DNA of 64,000 nt from Mesorhizobium sp. (GTDB lineage Bacteria; Pseudomonadota; Alphaproteobacteria; Rhizobiales; Rhizobiaceae): assembly GCA_004020365.1 (NCBI GenBank), contig SAQR01000003.1:124001-188000 (forward strand), given 5' to 3'. Both the position numbers and the translations under genes were made by a program. The notes below the pieces were generated by a model that saw only the letters and a program-made list of their open reading frames with translations, was not told where the DNA came from and ran no database searches. Position 1 is the stretch's first letter, and each line of letters begins with the position of its first letter. Positions 38,474-47,674 of this stretch are shown one piece after another.

Positions 38474-39265
38474 TTATATGCCCGGGATCACCGCAATTCG
38501 GGCTGCACTCGAGGCGACGCCAAGGGCGTCCTTGAGGTTGTTCATGGCAATTTTCGATTTCGAGGCGAAGACGACAACCTTGTCGCCACCATAGATGCGT
38601 GGGTTGCGGCTCTTGCCGGCGCGAATCTGCTCCACATTGTAATTTGCGACCAGAGTATTTTGGCCGACATTGCGATAGACAAAGACCTTTTTCGCATCGC
38701 CAACGGCATTGAACCCTCCAGCAAGGGCGATCGCATCGATAAGAGAAGAATTGCTCGACACCGGAAAAATACCGGCCCTGGTGACTTCGCCGTCGACGGT
38801 AATACGCTGTCCGATCGATTCTTTGACATAGACCGACACGTCGGGCGACTGGAGATAGTTGGCGCCGTAGGCGGTTTCGATTTCCTGCTCTAGCTGACGG
38901 ACGGTCTTCCCTGCCGCGGTGACGGTTCCGATAAGTGGAAGCGAAATTTGCCCGCCGGCGTCGACTTGAACGGTTCTGTTCAGATTGTCGACCTGGAACA
39001 CATTCACCTCCAGCACGTCGTTAGGCGACAAGGGCTGCTCGTTGCCGTTCTGGCTGTTTTGTGGCCCAGGCAGTTCCTTTACGACCTGCAGGGCGCCGCC
39101 GCCGGAGAGCGGCGCCGACGATGACGTCAGTTGCAGCGCATCAACCGATGTCGGCGAAGACGACGATGTCGTCGACGAGGTGCTCGTGCAGGCAGACATC
39201 GAGAGCGAAGCGAGCAAAGCACATATCGCGCCCGCATAATTTTTTGCGAAATGAAACCCGCCCAT
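38474..39265 (-). CDS. Wza-like outer-membrane polysaccharide export lipoprotein
   Basis: 263 aa. Signal peptide with lipobox LSMSAC (Cys26), a Ser/Thr-rich linker (27-55), then the polysaccharide-export domain (SPNDVLEVNVFQVDNL) and one SLBB-like domain (ITVDGEVTRAGIFPVSSN). Shorter than E. coli Wza, as is common in rhizobial export proteins. The start ATG follows the phosphatase stop as TAAATG. With the Wzc-like kinase it forms the export channel through the periplasm and outer membrane. Confidence 0.92.
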   Translation of the reverse strand: MGGFHFAKNYAGAICALLASLSMSACTSTSSTTSSSSPTSVDALQLTSSSAPLSGGGALQVVKELPGPQNSQNGNEQPLSPNDVLEVNVFQVDNLNRTVQVDAGGQISLPLIGTVTAAGKTVRQLEQEIETAYGANYLQSPDVSVYVKESIGQRITVDGEVTRAGIFPVSSNSSLIDAIALAGGFNAVGDAKKVFVYRNVGQNTLVANYNVEQIRAGKSRNPRIYGGDKVVVFASKSKIAMNNLKDALGVASSAARIAVIPGI

Positions 39266-40075
39266 TTACCCTGCCCCACCCTTCAACATGCGCCCCAATC
39301 CTGCAAAGCGACCGACGGTGCCGGGGCTTGGCTTTTTCGAGTGAGCCTTTCCGACCGGCTCGAGGGGCCGGTTCGCCAATATTTCGCCTGGACGTTTCAA
39401 CACCATATTGCGGGCCTCATCTTCCCCACATCGCTTCGCGGCAACGGCAACCGCCTGCGAAAGCCCCGGGCGCCGGCGGGTGGCGCCATGGGTGTCCGAA
39501 GCGATAATATCTACTTTACCCTCGTCAATAAGCTTTTCCGAATAGTAAAGCGCCGCGCGACCGAAAGCACCGACAATCGAATCTGCGGTAAGTTGAATTA
39601 GGCAACCCGCTGTATTCAGTTTCTCGACAACGTCGTAATTTGCCTTGATCCATGTCAGCCGCTCAGGATGGGTAAGAATCGGAACGAACCCGGCGTTTAT
39701 GAGGCGCAGAGCGAAATCTTCCAGCCTGGGCGGCAAGACGTGATGCGGTGGCTCCAATAGAAAATAGCGAGATCTGTTCAAGGTCGGCACGCTGCCCAGC
39801 GCCAATTGCTCCGGCAGATCCGGCGCTATATGCACGTCGGCGCCGACGTAAAGAGCAAGCGGTATTGCGGCACGGCGCAGCGCCTGTTCCAACTCTTGAA
39901 CCGCGCGGGCAATATTTGCCGATCCGTTTTCGTACACGCCTGGCACGATATGCGGCGTACACGCCATATGCGTCGTTCCGTCGGCCACCGCCAGCCGTGC
40001 CATTTCCAGCGATTCAGCAAGGCTGGGCGAGCCGTCGTCAAGACCGGGCAAGATATGGGAATGCAGGTCGATCAT
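39266..40075 (-). CDS. PHP-type tyrosine phosphatase (CpsB/CapC/YwqE family)
   Basis: 269 aa metal-dependent phosphatase. Metal ligands appear in MIDLHSHILPGLDDG, TPHIVPGVY, LTHPERL and ASDTHG, the pattern of CpsB/YwqE enzymes that dephosphorylate the tyrosine cluster of BY-kinases. The ATG at 40075 begins exactly at the conserved motif; the frame is open to 40168 without supporting features. Placed first in the wza-wzc run, so it is the likely partner of that kinase. Gram-negative clusters more often use a low-molecular-weight Wzb phosphatase. The C-terminal 35 residues are basic and proline-rich. Confidence 0.88.
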   Translation of the reverse strand: MIDLHSHILPGLDDGSPSLAESLEMARLAVADGTTHMACTPHIVPGVYENGSANIARAVQELEQALRRAAIPLALYVGADVHIAPDLPEQLALGSVPTLNRSRYFLLEPPHHVLPPRLEDFALRLINAGFVPILTHPERLTWIKANYDVVEKLNTAGCLIQLTADSIVGAFGRAALYYSEKLIDEGKVDIIASDTHGATRRRPGLSQAVAVAAKRCGEDEARNMVLKRPGEILANRPLEPVGKAHSKKPSPGTVGRFAGLGRMLKGGAG

Positions 40076-40331
40076 AGGTGGCCGCGCTGAAGCAAACTGA
40101 CGATTTCTCCCGAATAAAAGGTAATGCGCCACCCGCACGATAGCGAATGACGCATTCGTCAAGTCCATGCAATGCGGTAGATGCCAAATTCAAGCAATTC
40201 GCTGAGAGCGAGGGATATGGTGAATGCATTCCATCAACACCTCCAGCTCCAGCCAGTGCGCGAAGGCACGGCGGCACCGACAATACGGCAGAGGCAGTCA
40301 TACGCCCCTGCTATATTGTCTACTGGGCGGC

Positions 40332-40850
40332 TTAAGGGCTGACAGGGCCGCGGTCGTCGCCATCATCCTGGGTTGCAGCAAAGATACCAGCCGTGCCAGC
40401 CATGCCGCCAAAAATGAAGAGCGGAAGGCGAGAGTTGGCGCCCGCGCCCGCGCCAATCTGACCCGTATGCTCGGAACTAACGGCGCCGGCCGTCTGCTCG
40501 GAACCCACAACTTTCAAGCAGATATTGTTCTCGACACGGGAAATGTCGAGGCTTGAATTCGCAGGCACATCCAGGCTGCAGCTACCGACATTAACAGAGG
40601 CCGCCCCGTTGGCACCGACCACTATGCGGCTGCCGAAATCCAGCGCATTTCCAGCTTTGGCCGGGCCATAGCCCGCGGCTTGCGAAACCATTACGTCGCC
40701 ATTGGCGCGCCCGACGGAACCAATCGAACTCGCGGTCCCCTGATAGGGTGTCATACAAGTGCAAGACGCATCCTGAGCGAAAGACGAAACCGGGCCGAAA
40801 CCGATCGAGGCGACAAATCCGGCCAACGCAACTTTTACAGTGAGGTTCAT
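40332..40850 (-). CDS. Small exported FecR-like-domain protein of the exopolysaccharide region
   Basis: 172 aa. Signal peptide (1-25, ending SSFAQ), a short cysteine motif SCTCM, then a beta-rich segment: VGRANGDVMV, AKAGNALDFGSRIVVGANGAA and SLDVPANSSLDI follow the FecR-domain pattern. A hydrophobic stretch (LPLFIFGGMAGTAGIF) lies close to an acidic C-terminus. The ATG at 40850 has an AAGGAT site. It lies upstream of the phosphatase with a 256-bp gap. Probable periplasmic or envelope accessory of polysaccharide export; the specific role is unknown. Confidence 0.72.
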   Translation of the reverse strand: MNLTVKVALAGFVASIGFGPVSSFAQDASCTCMTPYQGTASSIGSVGRANGDVMVSQAAGYGPAKAGNALDFGSRIVVGANGAASVNVGSCSLDVPANSSLDISRVENNICLKVVGSEQTAGAVSSEHTGQIGAGAGANSRLPLFIFGGMAGTAGIFAATQDDGDDRGPVSP

Positions 40851-41168
40851 TCGTTTCGATCCTTTTTGTCCCGCCGCACCTCGGCCCCACCGGGCACCAA
40901 GGTAATGAAAAAGCGCGTAACAGCTTTTTACGTTGATTCCAACATGCTTCGCAGATGCGAGATGATTTTTCGGTTTCTCATGTGTTTCATTGGACACACT
41001 CGCCTTGGATCTACCATTTTCGTGCCGGCCCCTGTGGAAATTGTCGGAAAGGCAAGTTTATTTCGTGGCGTTTGAGGGCCATCGCGCCAATGCTTGTGGT
41101 CGACTCTGTTTAAGGTGGGCGTTATCGCACATTCTGTCTTTCGTTTTATGACAGGCAGTCAGCGTGAA
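40851..41168. other. Gene-free region upstream of the FecR-like gene
   Basis: 318 bp. AAAAAGC (40908-40914) and GCTTTTT (40923-40929) form a weak hairpin flanked by T-runs on both strands, which could be a terminator for the disrupted gene to the right. AT content is higher than in neighbouring genes around 40920-41060, as expected for a promoter region. No specific -35/-10 pair can be defended. Confidence 0.4.
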
Positions 41169-41641
41169 CTATGAGCCTGACAAGCAAGATCTGTAGGTCG
41201 AATCTGCCTGAGCCGGCTGTCCGCACAAGATGCCATTCTCGGCAAGTTGGCGGCCAAAATCCGCGCCATCGGACGTGAGGAATTGCACAACGATGGCATC
41301 ACCAAACTTTGTGGCGACATTGCCGTCGCAAGGCGTCCCCATGCCGACCGGCTTGCAAGTCAGGGCGAGCCCCTGGTAGTCCCGGCGCGCCGCGTCCGTT
41401 ACGATGGCACGCAGGGATTGAGACTTGGTAAACGCCACGCCGCATAGCACAATTTTGCGGTTGCCGACGCGGAGATCATCGACCGCCTGGATGAAAAGCT
41501 TGCCATCAAACGGCTCGATCGCCGCTTGTGGCTTTGCGGGTGGGGACGACGAGGCGTCCCTTTTTCCACGATGATGGCAAAGAAGCCAACCGCAAACGCC
41601 AAGGCAAGGAGCGCCAGCAAGGTTAGTTTCTTGAACGACAA
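41169..41641 (-). pseudogene. Thermonuclease-like envelope protein broken by a frameshift
   Basis: Two frames together make one sensible protein. The frame opening with TTG at 41641 gives a membrane helix (MSFKKLTLLALLALAFAV) and then loses sense near 41560. The other frame, from about 41575 down to the stop at 41169, gives a nuclease-like domain: DDLRVGNRKIVLCGVAF, LTCKPVG-TPCDG and LAENGILCGQPAQ, resembling small rhizobial thermonuclease-family proteins. The switch falls at a short A5/G3 run (41558-41565), where one inserted or lost base would join them. It may be a real pseudogene, a sequencing error or, less likely, programmed slippage. Catalytic residues look incomplete. Confidence 0.6.
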
Positions 41642-41755
41642 AAGGCCTCACTCCCGCTGCGGCCAAGCGCGTGTTGCTATCACCTCGGGCGGCGACGCGC
41701 GGAAGACTCACCGTCGCCTGGCATCCATTCAATCGAAGAAATTCCGTCAACGGCT

Positions 41756-43996
41756 CTATTGAGATTCACCGACGGTGCTGTCGAGATATTGGGTCAGCGC
41801 GCAAACCAGATGGTAGAAGATGCTTGCCGGCACATCGGTCGCCAGCGAGCGGCCGCGCTCGTCGATCCGATCTATCCACAGGCCGAGCGGCGCCGGATTG
41901 ATGTGCCAACGGAACAGGCGGCCGACACGCGCTTCGATCTCGGGCTTGAGGTCGGGGCCGCCCGAACCGTCCAGTGCAATCGCCGCCTTGATTGCTTCGG
42001 CCTGCGGCCAGCTGCGCGAGACAAGGTCGAGCGGCAGACCTTGCCGCGAGACGGCGCCATAGGCGAGGCCGGTGGCGCGATTCAGGCCGCTGGCGATGGC
42101 CGAGGCATAGAGCTTTCTGGCAAAGCCGGTCAGGTCACTCTGGCCGCTGCGCCCGGCGAAGTCGACCAGCAGCGAGGCCCATTCGAAATGGTGGCCGGGT
42201 TCCGTCCAGGCACCTTTCTCGCCGTCCGCCGGCCTCCACTCGGCATCGAAATATTCGCCCAGCGTCCAGCTCTCCGGATCGAAGAAATGGCTGCGAAACA
42301 GATCGACGATGCGGGCGGCGCGTCGAAGATAGGCGAGCTCCCCGGTCGCTTGATGCCAGGCCAGAAAAGCCTCGAGCAGATGCATGTGCGGGTTGGATCG
42401 GCGTTCGCCCACGCCGCTCGACGTTTCGAGAAAGCCGGTCATGCGGTGATCCTCGAGATGCTCGTCAAGGAACGAAAACGTTTCTTCGGCAAGCCGCAAT
42501 GCATCAGGATTGCCGACCATGTAGGCATGCGCCAGCGCCAGCAGCACGCAGGCATGATCATAGGCATCCTCGGTTGCGTCGGCGACGGTTCCGTCGACAT
42601 TGAGCGTGCGCACCCAGCCGCCATTGTCGGTGCGGCCGTTCCTGGCCATGAATTCGAGGCCGTGGCCGATCAGCCGGTCGGCAGGCCCGTCCCAGCCGCG
42701 CGCCCTGGCGACAGCGAAGGCGTAGACTTGCCTGGCCATGGTGCGCATGCGCTTGGGCTTCTTCAGCGGTGTGGCGTCAAAGCCGAGCGCCTCGTGAAAA
42801 CCGCCATGGCGCTCATCGACCCCGACCGTGGACCACAGCGGCACCGTCTCTTCAAACAGCCAGTGATGCACACGCCGCCGCCAGGCGCCGCTTTCGATCA
42901 CGCGGTCACCGGCGGGCGTGAACCTGGTTTCCAGCCGGCCGCTCTTTTCGAGCTGCTCGACGATCTTCTTGACGTTCTGGCTGCGGCTGACCGGGGCGAC
43001 GAAGGTGGCATCGGCGGTCGAGACGATGGCAACATCCTTCAAGCCGATGGCAGAGAGCAGGCGACTGTCGCTGCGGATGTAGGAGTTCTCGCAGTCGATG
43101 GCGACGACATCGCCGACGATGACATTGCCGTCATTGTCGGAGGGACCGACATCGAGCAGCGACTGCCAGGAACCGAGATCGTTCCAGCGGAAGCCGGCCG
43201 GCACCATGGCGATGTCGCTGGCGCGCTCCATGATGGCATAGTCGATCGACGTCGAGGGAATCGCGGCGTAGAGCTCCAGAGGCATGTAGAGACCGGAAAG
43301 ATCCGATGTCGCTGCATGGTAGGCAATCTCAGTGGTCTTCCAGATGTCAGGCGCAAAAGCCGTGAAGGCGTCGCGCATGGCGCTGGCGCGAAACAGGAAG
43401 ATACCGGTGTTCCAGTAGAAGTTGCCGGCCGCCAGGTAATTCTGCGCGGTCGCGAGGTCCGGTTTTTCGACGAAACGCGAGACATCGCAGATGCCATCCT
43501 TCTCGCTGGCGATCTCGATATAGCCGTAACCGGTTTCGGGGTGGCCGGGCTTGATGCCGAAAACCACCAGCCGGCCGGCACGCGCCGCCGCGGTGCCGTT
43601 TTCCACACTTTGCCAGAATTGCCGCGCGGTTGCGATCTCATGATCCGACGGCACCACCAGCACCAGGCTGTCGCCAAATTCGGAGAGGGTGCGCAGGGTC
43701 GCCAGGGCGACGGCGGCGGCAGTGTTGCGTCCGGTTGGCTCGAACAACGGGCCGCCGCCGGAAAGGTCGATGCCAGCGAGATCGGCGTGGACGCGATCGG
43801 CGTGCCGCTCCGAGGCGATCAGGAAGACCGGCGTTTCGCCCTTCGGCCGCGCCGTCAGCCGGCGCAGCGTCTTGACCAGCATCGAGCCATCGCCCGAAAA
43901 ATCATGGAACTGCTTGGGATTGTCCTCGCGCGACAGCGGCCACAGCCGCGAGCCAATACCGCCGCTCATGACAAAACTGACGATCCGCTCGGTCAT
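41756..43996 (-). CDS. Fused mannose-1-phosphate guanylyltransferase / AGE-type isomerase
   Basis: 746 aa. The N-terminal half (1-350) is a GDP-mannose pyrophosphorylase: VMSGGIGSRLWPLSRE, NPKQF, GRNTAA and RFVEKPD. The C-terminal half (about 375-740) is an N-acylglucosamine-2-epimerase (AGE) barrel with HVFEWASL-like HHFEWASLLVDF, expected to act as mannose-6-phosphate isomerase or a related sugar isomerase. Classic ManC proteins instead end in a cupin isomerase. One polypeptide would thus make GDP-mannose from fructose-6-phosphate with only a phosphomannomutase missing. It overlaps the upstream glycosyltransferase by 4 nt and is last in that operon. Confidence 0.88.
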   Translation of the reverse strand: MTERIVSFVMSGGIGSRLWPLSREDNPKQFHDFSGDGSMLVKTLRRLTARPKGETPVFLIASERHADRVHADLAGIDLSGGGPLFEPTGRNTAAAVALATLRTLSEFGDSLVLVVPSDHEIATARQFWQSVENGTAAARAGRLVVFGIKPGHPETGYGYIEIASEKDGICDVSRFVEKPDLATAQNYLAAGNFYWNTGIFLFRASAMRDAFTAFAPDIWKTTEIAYHAATSDLSGLYMPLELYAAIPSTSIDYAIMERASDIAMVPAGFRWNDLGSWQSLLDVGPSDNDGNVIVGDVVAIDCENSYIRSDSRLLSAIGLKDVAIVSTADATFVAPVSRSQNVKKIVEQLEKSGRLETRFTPAGDRVIESGAWRRRVHHWLFEETVPLWSTVGVDERHGGFHEALGFDATPLKKPKRMRTMARQVYAFAVARARGWDGPADRLIGHGLEFMARNGRTDNGGWVRTLNVDGTVADATEDAYDHACVLLALAHAYMVGNPDALRLAEETFSFLDEHLEDHRMTGFLETSSGVGERRSNPHMHLLEAFLAWHQATGELAYLRRAARIVDLFRSHFFDPESWTLGEYFDAEWRPADGEKGAWTEPGHHFEWASLLVDFAGRSGQSDLTGFARKLYASAIASGLNRATGLAYGAVSRQGLPLDLVSRSWPQAEAIKAAIALDGSGGPDLKPEIEARVGRLFRWHINPAPLGLWIDRIDERGRSLATDVPASIFYHLVCALTQYLDSTVGESQ

Positions 43997-45168
43997 TGGG
44001 TGACACCTCTGGCATTTTCGAACAAAGCAAGGAGCGCTGCCGCATAGTCTCGGCGGCGCATTTGTTGCCGACTTTGCAGCACATCGACACTGTCGCGGGC
44101 CAGGCGTGGACGCTGCCCGGCTTCGACGAGTCGCTGCGCCAGCGCTTCTGCGTTATCGGGTGCGAAGAAGAGCGATTCCGGCGCCTGCTCGCGATGCAGT
44201 GGAATGTCGGACAGCAGCATCGGCGTGCCCAGCGACTTCGCTTCCTCGACCGTGGTCGACCACCCCTCGAAGTGTGAAGGATTCAGAAGGTGGTCAGCAG
44301 CGCCGATCAGGGCGACGACATCGTCATAGGGAATCAAGCCGAGGTGTCGAAAATGGCTTCCGAGCCGGTGTGCTTCCGCAAGCTCCATCATTCGCTTGAA
44401 CAATGTCGGGTCGCGCGGATCGGTGGTGCGCCCCGTGAGGATTATCGGCGGCAAGGAGCCTAGCGCCCCGATTTGGTCTATATGCTTCAACGCCTCTATG
44501 ACCAGCCTGTGGTTCTTGTGGATCCAAAACTGGTTGGGGAGAAAGACGAACCGCGCGGGCAGGCCATGTGCCTGGCGCGCCTCATCGGCACGCGCCAGGA
44601 TGGCGCCTGGATCGAGATCGATAGCGAAGCGTACGACGGCGGTCTTGTTGCGCGAGGCTGGATAGAATGTTTCGCAGTCCGCCAGCGCATCCTCACTCGA
44701 CAGCATTATGGCGCGATTTCCGGACGTCTGCAGGCGATAGCCGAGATCCCTGCGCCACCAGGCGCTACGCGGAAAGAGGTGCGGCAGGCGACGGTGCTGG
44801 AAATCCGGAATCCAGGAAACGACCGGCATCGGAAACCGGTTGCCGAACCACTGGGCGACCTCAAAGACAACATCGATGCCTTGCGAAGCGACAAGGTCCG
44901 CGAAGGCACGATCACTTCCGCCAGCGAGTGCGATCAGCCCTCGCCTGCCGAGGCCGGCGCCCGTGACCCGGTCATCGACGACAGCGGGTGCCGCCAACAT
45001 ATGATCGAAGGGCGCGCCAATGCTTGAATGCTGCTCGGGTGTAAGAAACAGTTTCGCCTGCACCTTGCCACGCAGCTCGGAGGCGATGACGCTCAACATG
45101 TTGCGTAGATAGGACTCGCCGCCTGACCAGGTTCCGCGGCCAATGAGAGTGAAGCCGACGGTAATCAA
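43993..45168 (-). CDS. Glycosyltransferase, family 4 (GT-B fold)
   Basis: 391 aa. The C-terminal half has the family-4 signature FVFLPNQFWIHKNH, LGLIPYDDVV and HFEGWSTTVEEAKSLG, where the glutamates bind the nucleotide sugar. No signal peptide or membrane helix, so it acts on the cytoplasmic face. The start TTG at 45166-45168 overlaps the preceding stop as TTGA and begins right at LITVGFTLIGRGTWSGG; the open frame goes to 45225 but no better start exists. The substrate is unknown; GDP-mannose made by the next gene is a reasonable donor. Confidence 0.82.
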   Translation of the reverse strand: MITVGFTLIGRGTWSGGESYLRNMLSVIASELRGKVQAKLFLTPEQHSSIGAPFDHMLAAPAVVDDRVTGAGLGRRGLIALAGGSDRAFADLVASQGIDVVFEVAQWFGNRFPMPVVSWIPDFQHRRLPHLFPRSAWWRRDLGYRLQTSGNRAIMLSSEDALADCETFYPASRNKTAVVRFAIDLDPGAILARADEARQAHGLPARFVFLPNQFWIHKNHRLVIEALKHIDQIGALGSLPPIILTGRTTDPRDPTLFKRMMELAEAHRLGSHFRHLGLIPYDDVVALIGAADHLLNPSHFEGWSTTVEEAKSLGTPMLLSDIPLHREQAPESLFFAPDNAEALAQRLVEAGQRPRLARDSVDVLQSRQQMRRRDYAAALLALFENARGVTQ

Positions 45169-46139
45169 GGCGCGAAGCGTCGCAGATGGCCAATCGGCTC
45201 GGCGAGAATTTCGCCGCGATACCAATCGACATAGCCGGCAATGCCCCTTCTGAGCGGCACCTGCAACTGAAGCCCGTCCGGGACGCCGGACGGATCCGAG
45301 ATCAGATTGACCGGGTCGCCCCGCCGGGATTTTCCAGAAAACGAGAGGCGATGGTTCCCTCCCCAGGCCTCCAAAACCATGGTGGAAATCGTGCTGACGG
45401 ATGCAGCAGCGCCCGCACCGCCATTATAAATAGCGAAGCGCGGTTCGCCGGCAGGCAAAATGCGATGGATCAACCGCACAACGTCCGAGACATGGTGCCA
45501 ATCCCTCATTTCCGTACCCGTGCCGCCAAGCACAATATCGGTTTCGCCTGCCGCGAGCCTTCCGCAGAGATCCCACAGCAGTTGCTTGCGCAACCCTTCG
45601 CCATAGACCGAAAAGAGGCGTGCCACCGAGACTAACTGGCCGTATGCGGCACAATATGACCGGCCAAGCTCCTCAACCATTCGCTTGTGATAGCCATAGG
45701 GAGAATAGGGGTCGAGCGCGGCATCGACCCTGATGGGACCGAAGTGGCCGCCGCCATAGACGGCAGCGGAGGACGCCAGGACGACTGAGGCATCGGGTGC
45801 GTGGCGACGCAAGAAATCGAGGACACAAGCCGCGGAAACGACGCTTTGTTCAAAATCCTTCAGCGGATCGGCAATCGACTGCCCGACGGTAGCGCCGCCT
45901 GCCAGATGGTAAACGGCTGCCGGGCGGCCGTGTGCGGCCAGAGCCGCGTCCATCGTTCGCGCGGTCACTCCGCCGGAAAAGAATGCGCCTCCGGTCGCCG
46001 CCGCGAATCCCGGGGCTTCGCTTCGGCCGAAGCCGAGGACATGATGGCCTTTTCCGGCAAGAAATCGCGATAAATGCAGGCCAATGAAGCCGCCGGCTCC
46101 AGTCACCCAGACAGGCTTCGCCTCTTTCAGCTGCGCCAC
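45165..46139 (-). CDS. NAD-dependent nucleotide-sugar epimerase/dehydratase
   Basis: 324 aa extended short-chain dehydrogenase. Rossmann motif VTGAGGFIGLHL near the N-terminus, catalytic SSAAVYGG and YGYHK (Tyr-x-x-x-Lys). The start is GTG at 46137-46139 with an AAGGG site 8 nt upstream, 4 nt after the methyltransferase stop. Probably converts a UDP- or GDP-sugar for the polysaccharide; the exact reaction cannot be told from the motifs. The stop overlaps the glycosyltransferase start. Confidence 0.82.
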   Translation of the reverse strand: MAQLKEAKPVWVTGAGGFIGLHLSRFLAGKGHHVLGFGRSEAPGFAAATGGAFFSGGVTARTMDAALAAHGRPAAVYHLAGGATVGQSIADPLKDFEQSVVSAACVLDFLRRHAPDASVVLASSAAVYGGGHFGPIRVDAALDPYSPYGYHKRMVEELGRSYCAAYGQLVSVARLFSVYGEGLRKQLLWDLCGRLAAGETDIVLGGTGTEMRDWHHVSDVVRLIHRILPAGEPRFAIYNGGAGAAASVSTISTMVLEAWGGNHRLSFSGKSRRGDPVNLISDPSGVPDGLQLQVPLRRGIAGYVDWYRGEILAEPIGHLRRFAP

Positions 46140-46143
46140 CAGA

Positions 46144-46983
46144 TCAGCCCTTCCCCTGCTTGTGGCATAGGAAAGAGACCAGGCGCCCAGGCCGGCGGTC
46201 CAGCAATGCCGCTGCTCGGGCAACGGCACCGAAAGGCAGTGGGGACAGGGCCGCGTAGACGAGTCCCGACACCGGGCCGAAGACTGCCGCGAGCCTTTCG
46301 CGAATTTCGGAAGCCGTCATCGGGTCATAGTTCACAACCGATTGGAAAGAGTTCATTTCACGATCAATCGTAAGCCCCGCCCCCTGCAACGCAGCGCGGT
46401 AGGCCGCCAGTGTGAAAGCGTTCTCCCCGCCGTAAAGGTGATGCAGCGGATGCGAGCGCAGAAACGGTTCCAGCTGTTGCGGCCCGGATATCACATGGTC
46501 GCGCAATGACAAGAACGTCGCGCCCTCGCGAGAGAGGCGCGAAACCTCACAGCAGAACGCCGGAAGGTCATGCGCGTGATGCAGCACTTGCCTGGCGACG
46601 ACCAGGTCATAGCCAGCGGCGCTCAACGGGATAGCCTCGCCGAACGCTTCGATCACATCGATGCGCGTGCTTGTTTTGTCGGCAAGCGTCCGGATTGCGG
46701 CGGCACCGACAAGGGCGCTGGGATCCGGCTCGACGGCGGTTACCGACCAGCCCTCGCGCGCCAGGGCATAGGAGAGGATGCCATTGCCTGCGCCAAGGTC
46801 GAGGGCGCGGCCGACCTTGCGCGGGATCATGCTGCGAATGGCATCGAACTCCGCGCTTTCGTGATAGCGCTGCGCGGCCACGACCGGATCGTCGAAATAG
46901 GCGGCGCGGGCGAGCTCTTTCATCGAAGGCTCGCTCATGCACCAGCGGACGGCGTCCTCCCAAGTCATGGCAGCTTCAGGCAT
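46144..46983 (-). CDS. SAM-dependent methyltransferase of the polysaccharide cluster
   Basis: 279 aa class I methyltransferase. Motif I ALDLGAGNGILSYA binds S-adenosylmethionine; AVEPDPS and VVARQVLHHAHDLPAF are the following motifs. First gene of a four-gene run (methyltransferase, epimerase, glycosyltransferase, GMP/AGE). It may methylate a sugar or the polysaccharide end. The ATG at 46983 has no strong ribosome site; the ATG at 46968 is an alternative. Confidence 0.8.
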   Translation of the reverse strand: MPEAAMTWEDAVRWCMSEPSMKELARAAYFDDPVVAAQRYHESAEFDAIRSMIPRKVGRALDLGAGNGILSYALAREGWSVTAVEPDPSALVGAAAIRTLADKTSTRIDVIEAFGEAIPLSAAGYDLVVARQVLHHAHDLPAFCCEVSRLSREGATFLSLRDHVISGPQQLEPFLRSHPLHHLYGGENAFTLAAYRAALQGAGLTIDREMNSFQSVVNYDPMTASEIRERLAAVFGPVSGLVYAALSPLPFGAVARAAALLDRRPGRLVSFLCHKQGKG

Positions 46984-47674
46984 CGAGACGAACCGTGTGC
47001 TGGATCAATCCCCGTGGTTTTCCGGCAACAACTGCGTGCGGCGGCACATTCTTGGTCACAACGATCTCGCTCTTCCGTCGATATCTCGGATACGCCGACA
47101 ACGGCCGCCATCAATGCTCAGCTTGACCAGCGCGACAACGCTTTAGCGTCAAAGGCTTGCATGCTTTCCCGTCCGTCATTCAAGGCAGGTTGTTTCCGGC
47201 GCTCGTGAGACGTAGTACGCTGCCCAATCGCCTCAAAGCGGCACATCGTCGATCACACTTCGGCCAGGACATTATTCTAGCGAACAGCTACGCTACCGTC
47301 TGTTGCCTCGTCAAGTTCAGATCACGAGAATTCGAACCGCGAATTTCGTCCGCGCAAAGAGCTCTTGCACCCCTTGCCTGCATTGAGTTTCCGTCGAGCG
47401 CCTGCCGCGAGGATTGCCTCTGGCCGGCGTATGAACCAGCCCCTTCGAACATCGGGGCGGTTGGGGAACAACGCAGGAACGCTTTTTGTTCCAGTCGGCG
47501 CCGGGTTCGATCGAGGGACGGCCGATGTCGCTGTGGACAGCGAGTGTTCGACGCAGGGTTGCTTTATCCGTGCTGTCAAAAACCGGTCGAGGCCCGGCCA
47601 GGTCGAAATTGACAGATCACCACTTGCAAATCGGTCGCGGCTGTCTTTTGCTCGCACGACAGTTGTCCCGTTGA
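46984..47674. other. Long gene-free divergent region
   Basis: 691 bp between the divergently read methyltransferase and the XRE-cupin regulator. Open frames of 150-180 codons exist on both strands, but their translations are rich in Arg, Cys and Ser with no recognisable domain, so they are judged non-coding. It should contain promoters for both flanking operons; a minus-strand TTGACA occurs near 47575 without a matching -10. A decayed gene is possible but not shown. Confidence 0.5.

Noticed and set aside
41759-44047. 762-codon open frame opposite the GMP/AGE fusion gene
   Set aside because: It runs almost exactly antisense to a well-supported gene and has no recognisable motifs; a shadow frame.
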